Origin: Puia sp.
GTDB taxonomy: Bacteria > Bacteroidota > Bacteroidia > Chitinophagales > Chitinophagaceae
NCBI GenBank assembly: GCA_031292515.1
Contig: JARLGZ010000030.1
Location: 248,001 to 312,000, forward strand
Direction: 5' to 3'
DNA: 64,000 bases
Part shown: positions 17,101 through 25,409 of the stretch, one piece after another
Layout of the letters: each line of letters starts with the position of its first letter
How positions within the stretch are numbered: position 1 is the first letter of the stretch
Translations under genes and position numbers: made by a program
Notes under the pieces: model-generated
Databases searched by the model: none
What the model was told of the DNA's origin: nothing
Seen by the model: the letters and a program-made list of their open reading frames with translations, nothing else

Positions 17101-17836
17101 CCTGTACCAGGCCGATCCCGCCCTGCGTTGGCGTACGGGGAAAGATGTGTCGCTATCGGTCGGGCCTTCATTGCAATACTATCATTTCAATGACCAGGAT
17201 AATATCGGGCGTTTTATAAACAATGTCTCCCTCATCCATTCTTATGACAGTGCGACGATCGCCGATGACAAGATGTTTGCCGGGCTGGTGGCGAATTTCA
17301 TCGTCGACAACCGCAATAGCAAGATCCTGCCGGTGAGCGGAGGCTATTTCAGCGTAAAACTGATGGGTTATTCCGGTCTGAACAGCTACTCCAAATCCTT
17401 TGTTCAGGTACTCCCGGAACTGGCCGTCTATAAGGGGATCGACCGCCAGTCCAATATCGTCCTCTCCGACCGGGTGGGTGGGGGGATTACCGGCGGCAAG
17501 ACTACTTTTTATCAATCGCTTTTCCTGGGAGGACAGGGCAATCTATACGGTTTCCGGCAGTTCCGTTTCGCGGGTCAGTATATGCTCTACAACAATCTGG
17601 AAGCGAGGATCAAGATAGCGCAGGTGGGGAGCTATATCCTGCCCGGCCAGTTGGGGCTGGTAGGTTTCTACGATGCGGGCAAAGTATGGGCCGACGGTTA
17701 CAACAGCGCCACCATCCACACCGGTGTCGGCGGAGGGATCTATTTCGCGCCGGCTCAGCTTGTAGTCCTGCAGCTTATCGCCGGGCACTCCGCGGAGGGA
17801 TGGTATCCTTATTTTACGATGGGGTTCCGGTTTTGA
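14177..17836 (+). CDS. Calcineurin-like phosphoesterase / kinase-like / BamA-type outer-membrane barrel fusion
   Basis: A 1219-residue envelope protein. After a signal peptide (MKKRLFLIFFGIAAITRCVG) comes a metallophosphoesterase domain with all motif blocks: FIGDAGEI (about 30), YLGDNIYPRG, PGNHDW (about 105), SHHPFQSYGTHGG and VAGHDHG (about 288). The middle region (about 450–630) has LEDKTGREWVIRSVNK, LLLGDWDRHEDQWRW (about 586–600) and VPRDRDQVL, reminiscent of the catalytic loop and metal-binding Asp of Fam20C/HipA-like kinases. From about 870 to the end is a surface-antigen (BamA/TamA-like) beta-barrel ending GWYPYFTMGFRF with a terminal Phe, as needed for outer-membrane insertion. The phosphatase–barrel fusion is common in Bacteroidota but uncharacterised; the kinase-like reading is mine. 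Confidence 0.85.
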   Translation: MKKRLFLIFFGIAAITRCVGQDSIFSRVIFIGDAGEINPEQSAVIPSAADHILPGRTTVVYLGDNIYPRGMGLPGSPEEEQTKKILQSQFIPMRGKGAPVWFIPGNHDWDRMGKLGLSRIKREWAWLNEQHDSLLRLVPPDGCPDPMEISVSDDLVIIAFDSEWWLFPYDKDNPDADCDCGTVKDILGKMDALLYRNRNKVILLASHHPFQSYGTHGGNFSWKDHLFPFTALHKNLYIPLPVIGSLYPVLRSSVFLNPEDLHHPLYKGMISQVDQVFDGFPNLIHVAGHDHGLQFIKDQQVQIISGAGAKHTFVRKGRHALFADATQGFVTVDQLAGKDTRITYYTYSGKGVTTAFSYTQPYTVPLGKQGSSGGPGIGTDGANARTESAGTGTDSITIRANPAYDKVGRFHRKLFGENFRKEWAAGTVVPVIRISAFQGGLRPLQRGGGMQSTSLRLEDKTGREWVIRSVNKNPDPLLPEALRQTFARDFLDDATSGQHPYSALIVPPIASAVGVPHANPVIGIIAADTALGGFNRLFANTLCLVEEREPLGKSDNTGKMIRNLVKDNDNHFDAREFLRARMLDLLLGDWDRHEDQWRWKDEAKKKKEKSYIAVPRDRDQVLHLTDGLFPSLAARGWVLPTLQGFGGDIPHVQYSLFKTNFLNAYPDAQLSREEWKAMADDFVKKVTDEVLEDALRRLPAASYALRHDQLSKELKERRDRVPAAMDEFYCFINRIVDIRASDKNELVEISDRPDNALNVRIRKINKDGEVKGVLMDKTYPATLTREIRVYTGGGDDSVVVDNRTSSIRLRLIGGTGTKSYNIIDSKNAIRLYDKLDSAAWHGEARRLRKHLSQDTSITSFVPVNLYNTTMPLVSAGFNVDDGILFGGGFRHIQQYGFRKKPYASVQEFQAMHSFATGAFKIKYRGEWLDVLGKADFVLDAKALAPDNAQNFFGVGNATEFDKTGDYKRYYRARFALYQADPALRWRTGKDVSLSVGPSLQYYHFNDQDNIGRFINNVSLIHSYDSATIADDKMFAGLVANFIVDNRNSKILPVSGGYFSVKLMGYSGLNSYSKSFVQVLPELAVYKGIDRQSNIVLSDRVGGGITGGKTTFYQSLFLGGQGNLYGFRQFRFAGQYMLYNNLEARIKIAQVGSYILPGQLGLVGFYDAGKVWADGYNSATIHTGVGGGIYFAPAQLVVLQLIAGHSAEGWYPYFTMGFRF

Positions 17837-17924
17837 GAGACGCCGGTTACGCGAACGGGATAAAGCAAATGGCTTCTTTGCTTGCTATCTGAGATCGACT
17901 TGTTTCATATATTCAGGGAAAATA

Positions 17925-17942
17925 TTTAATCATTTGATTAAA
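17925..17942. promoter_or_regulatory. TetR operator upstream of the tetR-type gene
   Basis: An 18-bp perfect palindrome TTTAATCATTTGATTAAA lies 52–69 bp before the TetR start. An extra half-site TTTGATTAAA follows at 17946–17955. The same 16-bp core recurs at 18760 before tolC, which argues that this regulator controls both itself and the efflux operon. Confidence 0.75.
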
Positions 17943-17993
17943 AAATTTGATTAAACGGAAATTGCCGTTACTTTTGTGCCATAAACGGATGGA

Positions 17994-18716
17994 ATGGCGG
18001 TAAAAGCGAAAAAGAGTATATCGAAGAAGGTCGCTCCGGCTGCGGGGAAGCGGAAGGTTGCGAAAAAGAAGGTTGTTGTCCCGAAGGGAGGGTCGGACCT
18101 CTCTGCGGAGGAGAAAATCAAGGAGGCTGCCCGGAAGCTGTTCACCCAAAAGGGTTTTGCGGCTACCCGGACCCGGGATATCGCGCAGGAAGCGGGCATC
18201 AACCTGGCCTTGCTCAATTATTATTTCCGCAGCAAGGAGAAGCTCTTCGAGATCATCATGGCGGAGAATTTCAAGCAGTTCATTCGTGGCATTTCGGTAA
18301 ATCTCTCCGACGAGCGGGCGACGATCGTGGAGAAGGCCGACCGGATCGTAAAGGCGTATATCGACTTCCTGACCCTGCATCCGGATCTTCCTCTTTTCGT
18401 GCTCAACGAGATAAGAGGCAACCCCTCCCGGTTCGCCAAGCGGATCGACGAGGAAGTGGCTCCGATGCGGACCCTGTTCTTAAAACAGATACGGGAGGCG
18501 GGAAAGGACGGGCGGATATTGCCTATCGACCCTTTTCATTTCATTGCGAACCTGATAGGGCTCACGGTGTTTCCTTTTGTCGCCAGGCCGATCCTGCAAA
18601 GGGTCACCGGGACAACCGACGAACAGTTCAATGCATTTATGCAGGAGCGTAAGACGCTGGTGCCGGACTGGATCAGGGCTATATTGGGTTCGAAGGCCCT
18701 CCCCGCCACTAAATAG
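17994..18716 (+). CDS. TetR-family regulator with lysine-rich N-terminal tail
   Basis: The TetR DNA-binding domain is clear: EEKIKEAARKLFTQKGF, TRTRDIAQEAGINLALLNYY and FRSKEKLFEIIMAENF. The C-terminal domain begins around residue 100 and includes FLTLHPDLPLFVLNEIRGNP, like the CecR/YbiH group that controls YbhGFSR efflux in enterobacteria. Unusually, about 37 residues precede the HTH domain and are dominated by Lys, Ala, Ser and Val (MAVKAKKSISKKVAPAAGK), resembling a histone-H1-like tail that could bind DNA non-specifically. Palindromic operators flank the gene (17925 and 18760), supporting autoregulation and repression of the downstream efflux genes. Confidence 0.9.
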   Translation: MAVKAKKSISKKVAPAAGKRKVAKKKVVVPKGGSDLSAEEKIKEAARKLFTQKGFAATRTRDIAQEAGINLALLNYYFRSKEKLFEIIMAENFKQFIRGISVNLSDERATIVEKADRIVKAYIDFLTLHPDLPLFVLNEIRGNPSRFAKRIDEEVAPMRTLFLKQIREAGKDGRILPIDPFHFIANLIGLTVFPFVARPILQRVTGTTDEQFNAFMQERKTLVPDWIRAILGSKALPATK

Positions 18717-18759
18717 ATAGCGTCGAAAAGAAGCAGGGTCTCTTTTTTTTGGTTATAGG

Positions 18760-18775
18760 TTAATCAAATGATTAA
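18760..18775. promoter_or_regulatory. TetR operator upstream of the tolC-type gene
   Basis: TTAATCAAATGATTAA, the reverse complement of the core at 17926–17941, ends 17 bp before the tolC-type start codon. At this position a bound repressor would block transcription or early elongation of the efflux operon. Confidence 0.75.
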
Positions 18776-18792
18776 AACAAAATAATAAACAA

Positions 18793-20094
18793 ATGATCAA
18801 AGCATTGGAAGCCTCCCGGAGGGTTCTTCCCCGGCTATCAGGGTGTCTGGTCCTCCTTCTGACCCTCGGCGATGCCTTCGGGCAGGGTTCGCGTTCGATC
18901 ACCCTGGAGCAATGTTACAAGCTGGCAGAGGACAACTATCCGCTCACACGGCAAAGACAGTTGATCGCAAAGACAAAAGAATATACGATCAGCAACCTGG
19001 CTAAAGGCATCTACCCGCAACTGTCCGTCAGCGGATCGGCGACTTACCAGTCCGACGTGACACGGATAACGGTCCCCCCGGGTTTTGGCTTCAGTTTTCC
19101 GACGGTCCCGAAAGACCAGTACAAGCTCTATGGAGAAGTGTCCCAGACGATCAGCGATTTCGGGATCAACCGGCAGAAGCGGGCAATCAGCGGGACGGAT
19201 GCGGATGTCCAGGAAGAGAATCTCAATGTCCAGCTCTTCCAGTTGAAGGATCGGATCAACCAGCTCTTTTTCGGGGTGTTGCTGGTCGACGGACAACTGG
19301 AGCAGAACGAGCTCTCCAAAAAAGATGTGCAAACCGGGATCGACAAAGTCCAGGCCGCTATTGCCAACGGTACCGATTTTAACAGCAGCCTGAATAAGTT
19401 GAAGGCCGAACTGCTGAAGACGGACCAGCATACGATCGAGCTAAAGGCTTCCCGCAAGGCTTATACGGATATGCTGGGTCTGTTTATCAACGAGGTTGTC
19501 GACGGGAACACACAATTGGTAAGACCGCCGGTTCCTGTGCTGACGGACTCCATCGATCGCCCGGAGCTGAAAGCCTATGATCTGCAGATCAAGTCCTACC
19601 TGCAGCAGGAGCATCTTACGAAGATCAGCAATTACCCGCAGCTCAGCGCTTTTTTCCAGGGCGGCATGGGCCAGCCTTCGCCCGTCAATTTATTGTCGAC
19701 GCAGTTGAGCGGGTTTTATCTGACGGGGCTTCGGCTGACCTGGAGTATCGGAGGACTGTATACGTACCGGAAGGATAAATGGATCAACCGGAACAACCGC
19801 GACATGGTGTCGGCCCAACGGAATACCTTCCTGTTCAATACCTCGCTGACCCTGCACCAGCAAGATGCGGATATCGTGAGGTATAGCCAGCTCATTCAAT
19901 CGGATAATGAGATCGTCCGGCTGAGGGCATCCGTTAAACAATCTTCTGCCGCCCAACTGCAGAACGGGGTGATCAGCGCGAACGACTACCTGCTCGATAT
20001 CAACGCGGAGGCGCAGGCCCGGCAGGACCAGGCCGTGCATGAGATACAGCTGCTCATGTCGCAATACGATCACAAGACTGCATCCGGCAATTGA
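18793..20094 (+). CDS. TolC-family outer-membrane efflux protein
   Basis: Outer-membrane channel component of a tripartite exporter. After a signal peptide (LSGCLVLLLTLGDAFGQG) the mature part starts with the typical SITLEQCYKLAEDNYP and has the long alternating helical segments of the OEP fold, including QLKDRINQLFFGVLLVDGQL and the C-terminal LQNGVISANDYLLDINAEA repeat. Length (433) is usual. It is the first gene after the TetR operator and is followed by the membrane-fusion, ATPase and permease genes, so it is the dedicated exit duct of this exporter. Confidence 0.92.
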   Translation: MIKALEASRRVLPRLSGCLVLLLTLGDAFGQGSRSITLEQCYKLAEDNYPLTRQRQLIAKTKEYTISNLAKGIYPQLSVSGSATYQSDVTRITVPPGFGFSFPTVPKDQYKLYGEVSQTISDFGINRQKRAISGTDADVQEENLNVQLFQLKDRINQLFFGVLLVDGQLEQNELSKKDVQTGIDKVQAAIANGTDFNSSLNKLKAELLKTDQHTIELKASRKAYTDMLGLFINEVVDGNTQLVRPPVPVLTDSIDRPELKAYDLQIKSYLQQEHLTKISNYPQLSAFFQGGMGQPSPVNLLSTQLSGFYLTGLRLTWSIGGLYTYRKDKWINRNNRDMVSAQRNTFLFNTSLTLHQQDADIVRYSQLIQSDNEIVRLRASVKQSSAAQLQNGVISANDYLLDINAEAQARQDQAVHEIQLLMSQYDHKTASGN

Positions 20095-20248
20095 ATGACA
20101 GGAAACGGGCAGCGGGCAGCGGATTATTGAAGGGCAGGTGACAACAAGAAACTGAATAGCCGATGAATGAGCCCCCGACAATCAAACAACCATAAATAAA
20201 ATAGCACTCAATAAAAAAAGCAGGCAATCAAATAAAAATACAACCGTA

Positions 20249-21220
20249 ATGAAAAGGTCATTCACTATCGTTCGAGCGTTTACCCTTATTCGGGTGCTTT
20301 CAATAATCGCCGGCCTGGCGGTACTGGCATCCGCCTGTAACTCCGACAAGCTCAAGACGGATGCTTCCGGCGTTTTCGAATCTGATGAGGTCATCGTATC
20401 GGCGGAACAGAGCGGTAAAATATTGTCCTTTCCCATCAAAGAAGGAGATACGATCGGGAAAGGCGTCACCATCGGCAATATAGACATGTCCAATACGGTG
20501 CTGCAGAAGCAGCAGGTGCAGGCGACTATACAGGCGCTTCGCGAGAAGACCACCAACCCGCGTCCGCAGAGTGAATTGGTGAAGCGGCAACTGGCGGTCC
20601 AGGAATCCCAGCTGGCCCAGCAGCTGAGGGAGAAGACCCGGACGGAGAATCTGCTGAAAGCCGATGCAGCCACCCGGAAGCAGCTCGACGATATCAATGC
20701 TGCGATAGACCAGTTGCAAAAACAAATAGCCGTCTCCAGGCAGCAACTGGCACTCGATAATTCCAATATCGCCACGCAGAACCGGACGATCTTCAGCGAA
20801 AGGAATCCGCTGCAGAAATCGGTTGCCCAGATACAGGACCAGATCGATAAGGGGCAGATCGTAAACCCTCTTAGCGGGACGGTACTGACAAAATATGCAT
20901 TGGAGGGGGAGATGACGGTGACGGGTAAGGCTCTTTACAAGATCGCCAACCTGGACACCCTGACCCTCCGGGCTTATATCACCGGTTCCCAGCTTACCGG
21001 CGTGAAACTGGGGCAGACGGTTAAGGTGTATACTGACGATGGGGCAAAGGATTACAAAGAGTATGCCGGGCAGATATCCTGGATCTCCGACAAATCGGAG
21101 TTTACTCCCAAGACCATCCAGACGAAAGACGAAAGAGCCAATCTCGTCTATGCCATTAAAATAAGGGTGAAGAATGACGGGTATCTCAAGATAGGCATGT
21201 ATGGGGAAGTGAAATTTTAA
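20249..21220 (+). CDS. HlyD/YbhG-family periplasmic adaptor (membrane fusion protein)
   Basis: Links the inner-membrane ABC permeases to TolC. The N-terminus is a lipoprotein signal (IIAGLAVLASACNS, lipobox Cys), followed by a split biotinyl-lipoyl domain (VIVSAEQSGKILSFPIKEGD and LSGTVLTKYALEGEMTVTG) that brackets a long coiled-coil hairpin of Gln, Leu and Lys-rich sequence. A beta-barrel segment follows (LTLRAYITGSQLTGVKLGQT). Length (323) is close to E. coli YbhG. It ends 4 bp before the first ATPase gene. Confidence 0.9.
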   Translation: MKRSFTIVRAFTLIRVLSIIAGLAVLASACNSDKLKTDASGVFESDEVIVSAEQSGKILSFPIKEGDTIGKGVTIGNIDMSNTVLQKQQVQATIQALREKTTNPRPQSELVKRQLAVQESQLAQQLREKTRTENLLKADAATRKQLDDINAAIDQLQKQIAVSRQQLALDNSNIATQNRTIFSERNPLQKSVAQIQDQIDKGQIVNPLSGTVLTKYALEGEMTVTGKALYKIANLDTLTLRAYITGSQLTGVKLGQTVKVYTDDGAKDYKEYAGQISWISDKSEFTPKTIQTKDERANLVYAIKIRVKNDGYLKIGMYGEVKF

Positions 21221-21224
21221 AAAT

Positions 21225-22127
21225 ATGATCGAGCTAATCAATATCAGGAAGACGTATGACAAGGGGCGGGTCCTGGCCGTGAAAGACATCTCTTTTTCGG
21301 TTGGTTCCGGGGAGATGTTTGGCCTTATCGGCCCCGACGGCGCGGGGAAGACCACCCTGTTCAGGGTATTGACTACCCTGCTGCTGGCCGATCAGGGGAA
21401 GGCCACGGTAAATGGCTTCGATACCGTAAAAGATTACCGGAAGATCCGCAATTGCGTGGGTTATATGCCTGGCCGCTTCAGCCTGTACCAGGACCTGACG
21501 ATCGAAGAGAACCTGAATTTCTTTGCAACGGTTTTCGGCACGACGATCCGGGAGAACTATGAGCTGATCAAGGACATCTACCAGCAGATCGAGCCGTTTA
21601 AAGACCGGCGGGCGGGGAAATTGTCGGGGGGGATGAAACAAAAGCTGGCTCTGTGTTGTGCCCTGATACACAAGCCGGCGGTTCTCTTCCTGGATGAGCC
21701 GACCACGGGCGTCGATGTAGTATCCCGGAAGGAATTCTGGGAGATGCTGAAACGCCTGAAGCGGCAGGGGATCACCATCCTGGTCTCCACGCCGTATATG
21801 GATGAAGCCAATCTCTGCGACCGGATCGCGCTGCTGCAGAAAGGAGAGATCCTGTCCATCGACACGCCCGGGAAAATCGTCGAATCCTTCCCCGACAGGC
21901 TCTATGCCATTCAGTCTCCGGATACCTTTAAATTATTGAAAGATGTGAGGAACTATCCGGGTATCGACAGCTGCTTTGCTTTCGGAGACTCGCTGCATGC
22001 GACGTTCAAAGAGGGATCGGATGCGGGGGTGATCGAATACCTGCGTTCTGCCGGGCATGGCGATGCGGTGATGGAAAGGGTCCGGCCGGGAATCGAAGAT
22101 TGTTTTATACGACTGTTAAAAAATTAA
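21225..22127 (+). CDS. ABC transporter ATPase, equivalent to the N-terminal half of YbhF
   Basis: Walker A is GPDGAGKTT (residues 36–44), the signature is an intact LSGGMKQK, and Walker B is VLFLDEPTTGVD followed by the switch-region sequence STPYMDEANLCD. The Asp in GPDGAGKTT and this signature type match the first nucleotide-binding domain of YbhF, a fused double ATPase in E. coli. Here that half is a separate 300-residue protein. The next gene starts one base after its stop codon, so the two halves are probably made in equal amounts and form a heterodimer that powers the permease pair. Confidence 0.9.
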   Translation: MIELINIRKTYDKGRVLAVKDISFSVGSGEMFGLIGPDGAGKTTLFRVLTTLLLADQGKATVNGFDTVKDYRKIRNCVGYMPGRFSLYQDLTIEENLNFFATVFGTTIRENYELIKDIYQQIEPFKDRRAGKLSGGMKQKLALCCALIHKPAVLFLDEPTTGVDVVSRKEFWEMLKRLKRQGITILVSTPYMDEANLCDRIALLQKGEILSIDTPGKIVESFPDRLYAIQSPDTFKLLKDVRNYPGIDSCFAFGDSLHATFKEGSDAGVIEYLRSAGHGDAVMERVRPGIEDCFIRLLKN

Positions 22128-22128
22128 A

Positions 22129-22893
22129 ATGATGCAAGCGCGCGATTCATTTTCCGGGCCGGTCATCCATACGGAGAAGCTTACCAAACGGTTCGGTCAT
22201 TTCGTGGCGGCCGATGAGCTGAGCTTTGATGTGGCGCGGGGAGAGATATTCGGCTTCCTGGGGGCGAACGGAGCCGGCAAGACGACGGCCATGCGAATGC
22301 TTTGCGGGTTGCTCACTCCCACATCCGGGAAGGCCACCGTCGCGGGTTTCGACGTCTATACCCAGACGGAGAAGATAAAAAGGAATATCGGCTATATGAG
22401 CCAGAAGTTCTCCCTGTACGACGACCTGACGGTAGGGGAGAATATCCGTTTCTACGCAGGTATCTATGGGATGAGGAGGAAGGAGATCAAAACAAAAACA
22501 CAGGAGTTGCTGGCGGAACTGCAATTGGAAGGGGAAGCATCCACCCTCGTGCGGGAGTTGCCCTTGGGGTGGAAACAAAAACTGTCTTTTTCGGTGTCGA
22601 TGGTCCATGATCCGGATATCGTATTCCTGGATGAGCCTACCGGAGGCGTGGACCCTGTTACCCGGCGGCAGTTCTGGGATCTGATCTATGCCGCGGCCGA
22701 TAAGGGGGTGACGATATTTGTGACCACCCATTATATGGATGAGGCGGAATATTGCAACCGGGTCTCCATCATGGTAGATGGCGTCATAGCTGCCCTCGAC
22801 AGCCCGTCCCGGCTCAAGCAGCGGTTTGCCTGCGGCACGATGGAAGATGTCTTTTATGAACTGGCGAGAAATGCCAAGCGAAAGGGGGATTAA
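22129..22893 (+). CDS. ABC transporter ATPase, equivalent to the C-terminal half of YbhF
   Basis: Walker A is LGANGAGKTT (about residues 44–52) and Walker B is IVFLDEPTGGVDP with TTHYMDEAEYCNRV downstream. The signature is degenerate, LPLGWKQK instead of LSGG, exactly as in the second ATPase domain of YbhF-type proteins. This suggests that one of the two composite ATP sites is catalytically weak. It follows the first ATPase directly and ends 2 bp before the first permease gene. Confidence 0.9.
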   Translation: MMQARDSFSGPVIHTEKLTKRFGHFVAADELSFDVARGEIFGFLGANGAGKTTAMRMLCGLLTPTSGKATVAGFDVYTQTEKIKRNIGYMSQKFSLYDDLTVGENIRFYAGIYGMRRKEIKTKTQELLAELQLEGEASTLVRELPLGWKQKLSFSVSMVHDPDIVFLDEPTGGVDPVTRRQFWDLIYAAADKGVTIFVTTHYMDEAEYCNRVSIMVDGVIAALDSPSRLKQRFACGTMEDVFYELARNAKRKGD

Positions 22894-22895
22894 CT

Positions 22896-24002
22896 ATGAA
22901 GCAGCTTATTACTTTTATCAGGAAAGAATTCCTGCATGTTTTCCGGGACCGGAAGACCCTGCTGATGCTTTTTGGCCTGCCGGTGGCGCAGATTGTTCTG
23001 TTTGGTTTTGCCTTGTCCAATGAGGTCAAAGACTCGAAGATCGTGGTGGTCGACTATTCCAAAGATGCCGTGACCACGCAGATCATCAATAAAATAGCCT
23101 CCACCCAATATTTCGACATCGGGCAAAGCCTGCAGAGTGCCGACCAGTTGCAGGCCGCATTCCGGAAAGGGATCATCAAAATGGCGGTTGTCTTCCCGGC
23201 TAATTTTGCCCCGGACCTGCAGCATACCGGCAGGGCGACGATCCAGGTCATCGCGGACGCTTCGGATCCGAACCTGGCTACGACGATCACCAACTATGTC
23301 ACGCAGGTCATCAATGACTATAACAACGGCCTGGGTGATGCGGCCGGTCAATCCTTACAAATCGTTCCCGAGTTGCAGATGTTGTATAATCCCGAGCTCA
23401 GGGGCGCCCCCAATTTCGTTCCGGGTGTCATGGCGTTGGTTTTGATGCTGGTTTGTACGATGATGACTTCGGTGTCCATCGTCAAGGAAAAAGAGCTGGG
23501 TACCATGGAAATATTGCTGGTCTCGCCTTTCAAAACGATGTATATCATTATCTCGAAACTGACGCCCAACCTCCTTATCTCCGTGGTGAACCTGTTCATC
23601 ATCCTGGTGTTGAGCCGTCTCTTCCTCGACCTGCCGGTAAAGGGCAGCCTGGTTCTTCTCGTGTTCGACAGCGTCCTTTTTATTTTGACTTCCCTGTCCA
23701 TCGGCTTGCTGTTGTCCATCAATGCGAAGACGCAACAGGCGGCGATGATGGGTTCCCTTATGGGGATGATGCTGCCTACGCTGTTGCTCACCGGATTTTT
23801 GTTTCCCATCGAAAATATGCCTCTGCCCATGCAGATATTATCGAATATAGTGCCTTCGAGATGGTATTTTATCATTGTAAAGAGGGTGATGCTCAAGGGG
23901 CTGGGGATCGCATCGGTATGGAAGGAGACGCTGATCCTGCTGGGCATGTGCGGGTTCCTTTTTGCGGTGAGCTTACGGAGATTTAAGATCAGGTTGCAAT
24001 AA
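22896..24002 (+). CDS. ABC-2 type permease (YbhS/YbhR-like), first of two
   Basis: Inner-membrane half-transporter of the ABC-2 family: an N-terminal helix after FIRKEFLHVFRDRKTLLMLF, a large periplasmic domain (about residues 45–180), then five helices including VPGVMALVLMLVCTMMTSVS, the coupling-helix motif IVKEKELGTMEILLVSPF and LLLTGFLFPIENMP. Length (368) matches YbhS/R. It starts 2 bp after the second ATPase. A heptamer repeat array separates it from the second permease. Confidence 0.92.
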   Translation: MKQLITFIRKEFLHVFRDRKTLLMLFGLPVAQIVLFGFALSNEVKDSKIVVVDYSKDAVTTQIINKIASTQYFDIGQSLQSADQLQAAFRKGIIKMAVVFPANFAPDLQHTGRATIQVIADASDPNLATTITNYVTQVINDYNNGLGDAAGQSLQIVPELQMLYNPELRGAPNFVPGVMALVLMLVCTMMTSVSIVKEKELGTMEILLVSPFKTMYIIISKLTPNLLISVVNLFIILVLSRLFLDLPVKGSLVLLVFDSVLFILTSLSIGLLLSINAKTQQAAMMGSLMGMMLPTLLLTGFLFPIENMPLPMQILSNIVPSRWYFIIVKRVMLKGLGIASVWKETLILLGMCGFLFAVSLRRFKIRLQ

Positions 24003-24016
24003 ACGACGAAGGGATG

Positions 24017-24082
24017 TGGTGAGTGGTGAGTAGTGAGTGGTGAATAGTTAGTAGTGAGTGGTGAGTAGTGAGTGACGAGTTG
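24017..24082. repeat. Heptanucleotide TGAGTRG repeat, locus B (inside the efflux operon)
   Basis: About nine imperfect units (TGAGTGG, TGAGTAG, TGAATAG, TTAGTAG) begin 15 bp after the first permease's stop codon and lie within a 153-bp gap of an otherwise tightly packed operon (other ATPase and permease gaps are 1–4 bp). It is the same family as loci at 1481, 26724, 46124 and 63487. Confidence 0.8.
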
Positions 24083-24155
24083 AATAGATTAGAGAATAGG
24101 GGTGGCCGGGATGATCATGAGATGAGTCGGGGCTGTACAATAAAAAAATAACCGG

Positions 24156-25280
24156 ATGAGAACTTTGTTATTCCTGCTGGAGAAAGAATTCCGTCAGATC
24201 CTGCGCAACAGGCAGATGATCGGTCTGCTGATCATTGCGCCGGTGATACAACTCGTGTTGCTGCCCCTGGCCGCGGACTATTCGGTAAAGAATATTTCGA
24301 TTGCGGTGGTGGACCACGACCATTCGACTTTTTCGCAGCGACTGATCAACAAGGTCACCGCTTCGGGGCATTTCAGGCTGACGGGCTATACTTCCTCATA
24401 TAGGGAGGCGCTGTCCCTGGTAGAGCAGGACAAGGCGGACCTGGCGCTTGAGATACCGCCTCATTTCGAGCGGGACCTGGTCAGGGAGAATGCGCAAAAA
24501 CTGTTTGTGGCGATCAATGCCATCGAAGGCACGAAGGCGAACCTGGGTGGCGCCTATCTCAGCACCATCATCCAGGACTACAATTCGGATATCCGGATGC
24601 AGTGGCAGTCCGCCATTTCAAAGGAAATGGAAGATCCGCCTCAAATCAGCGTCGCTTCCTCCAATTGGTACAACCCGTTTATGAATTATAAGTTGTACAT
24701 GGTGCCTGCGATTCTCGTGACCCTGGTGACGGCCATGGCCGCCATGCAGTCCGCTTTTAATATCGTCCAGGAGAAGGAGAGCGGGACGATCGAACAGATC
24801 AATGTCACGCCGATCCGCAAGCATATCTTTATACTTGGGAAGCTGATTCCCTTCCTGGTGCTGGGCGTCATCATCTTCACGCTGGGTCTGCTCGTGGGAA
24901 GGATCTTTTATGGGATCGTCCCGGTGGGCAATCTTGTCACGCTGTACGGTTCGCTGGTCGTCTACCTGTTTGCCATGCTGGGGCTGGGTCTGCTGATCGC
25001 CACCTATTCCGCCACCCAGATGCAGGCTATGTCGTTGTCTTTCTTCTTTATCAATATATTCAACCTGATGAGTGGGGTGTTCAGCTCCGTGGACAGCATG
25101 CCGCTCTGGGCGCAAAATATCGTGGAGACCTTCCCGCCCAGCCATTTTATAAAGATCATGCGTATGGTGGTGTTGAAGGGCAGCGGTTTTGGTGACATCG
25201 CCTATCACCTGGCTGTCATGGCTCTTATCGGGCTGGTGCTGAACACGTGGGCCGTCCTCAATTACCGTAAAACTGCTTAA
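24156..25280 (+). CDS. ABC-2 type permease (YbhR/YbhS-like), second of two
   Basis: A paralogue of the preceding permease with the same plan: FLLEKEFRQILRNRQMIGLL, a periplasmic domain, then membrane helices with VQEKESGTIEQINVTPIRKH as coupling motif and FNLMSGVFSSVDSMPLWAQN near the C-terminus. Length is 374. The two permeases would form a heterodimer with the split ATPases, adaptor and TolC. The family exports drugs or cations in enterobacteria; the substrate here is unknown. Confidence 0.92.
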   Translation: MRTLLFLLEKEFRQILRNRQMIGLLIIAPVIQLVLLPLAADYSVKNISIAVVDHDHSTFSQRLINKVTASGHFRLTGYTSSYREALSLVEQDKADLALEIPPHFERDLVRENAQKLFVAINAIEGTKANLGGAYLSTIIQDYNSDIRMQWQSAISKEMEDPPQISVASSNWYNPFMNYKLYMVPAILVTLVTAMAAMQSAFNIVQEKESGTIEQINVTPIRKHIFILGKLIPFLVLGVIIFTLGLLVGRIFYGIVPVGNLVTLYGSLVVYLFAMLGLGLLIATYSATQMQAMSLSFFFINIFNLMSGVFSSVDSMPLWAQNIVETFPPSHFIKIMRMVVLKGSGFGDIAYHLAVMALIGLVLNTWAVLNYRKTA

Positions 25281-25409
25281 AAAGTATTACCGGGGGATAT
25301 CGTTGTAAGGTATATTCGCTATCTTGAATTGTTTGCAGCCGGATACCGGCATTGCCTGAAACAGTTTGCTTTACATCCTGAGACGGATTGCTTTAAATAA
25401 AACAACGAT

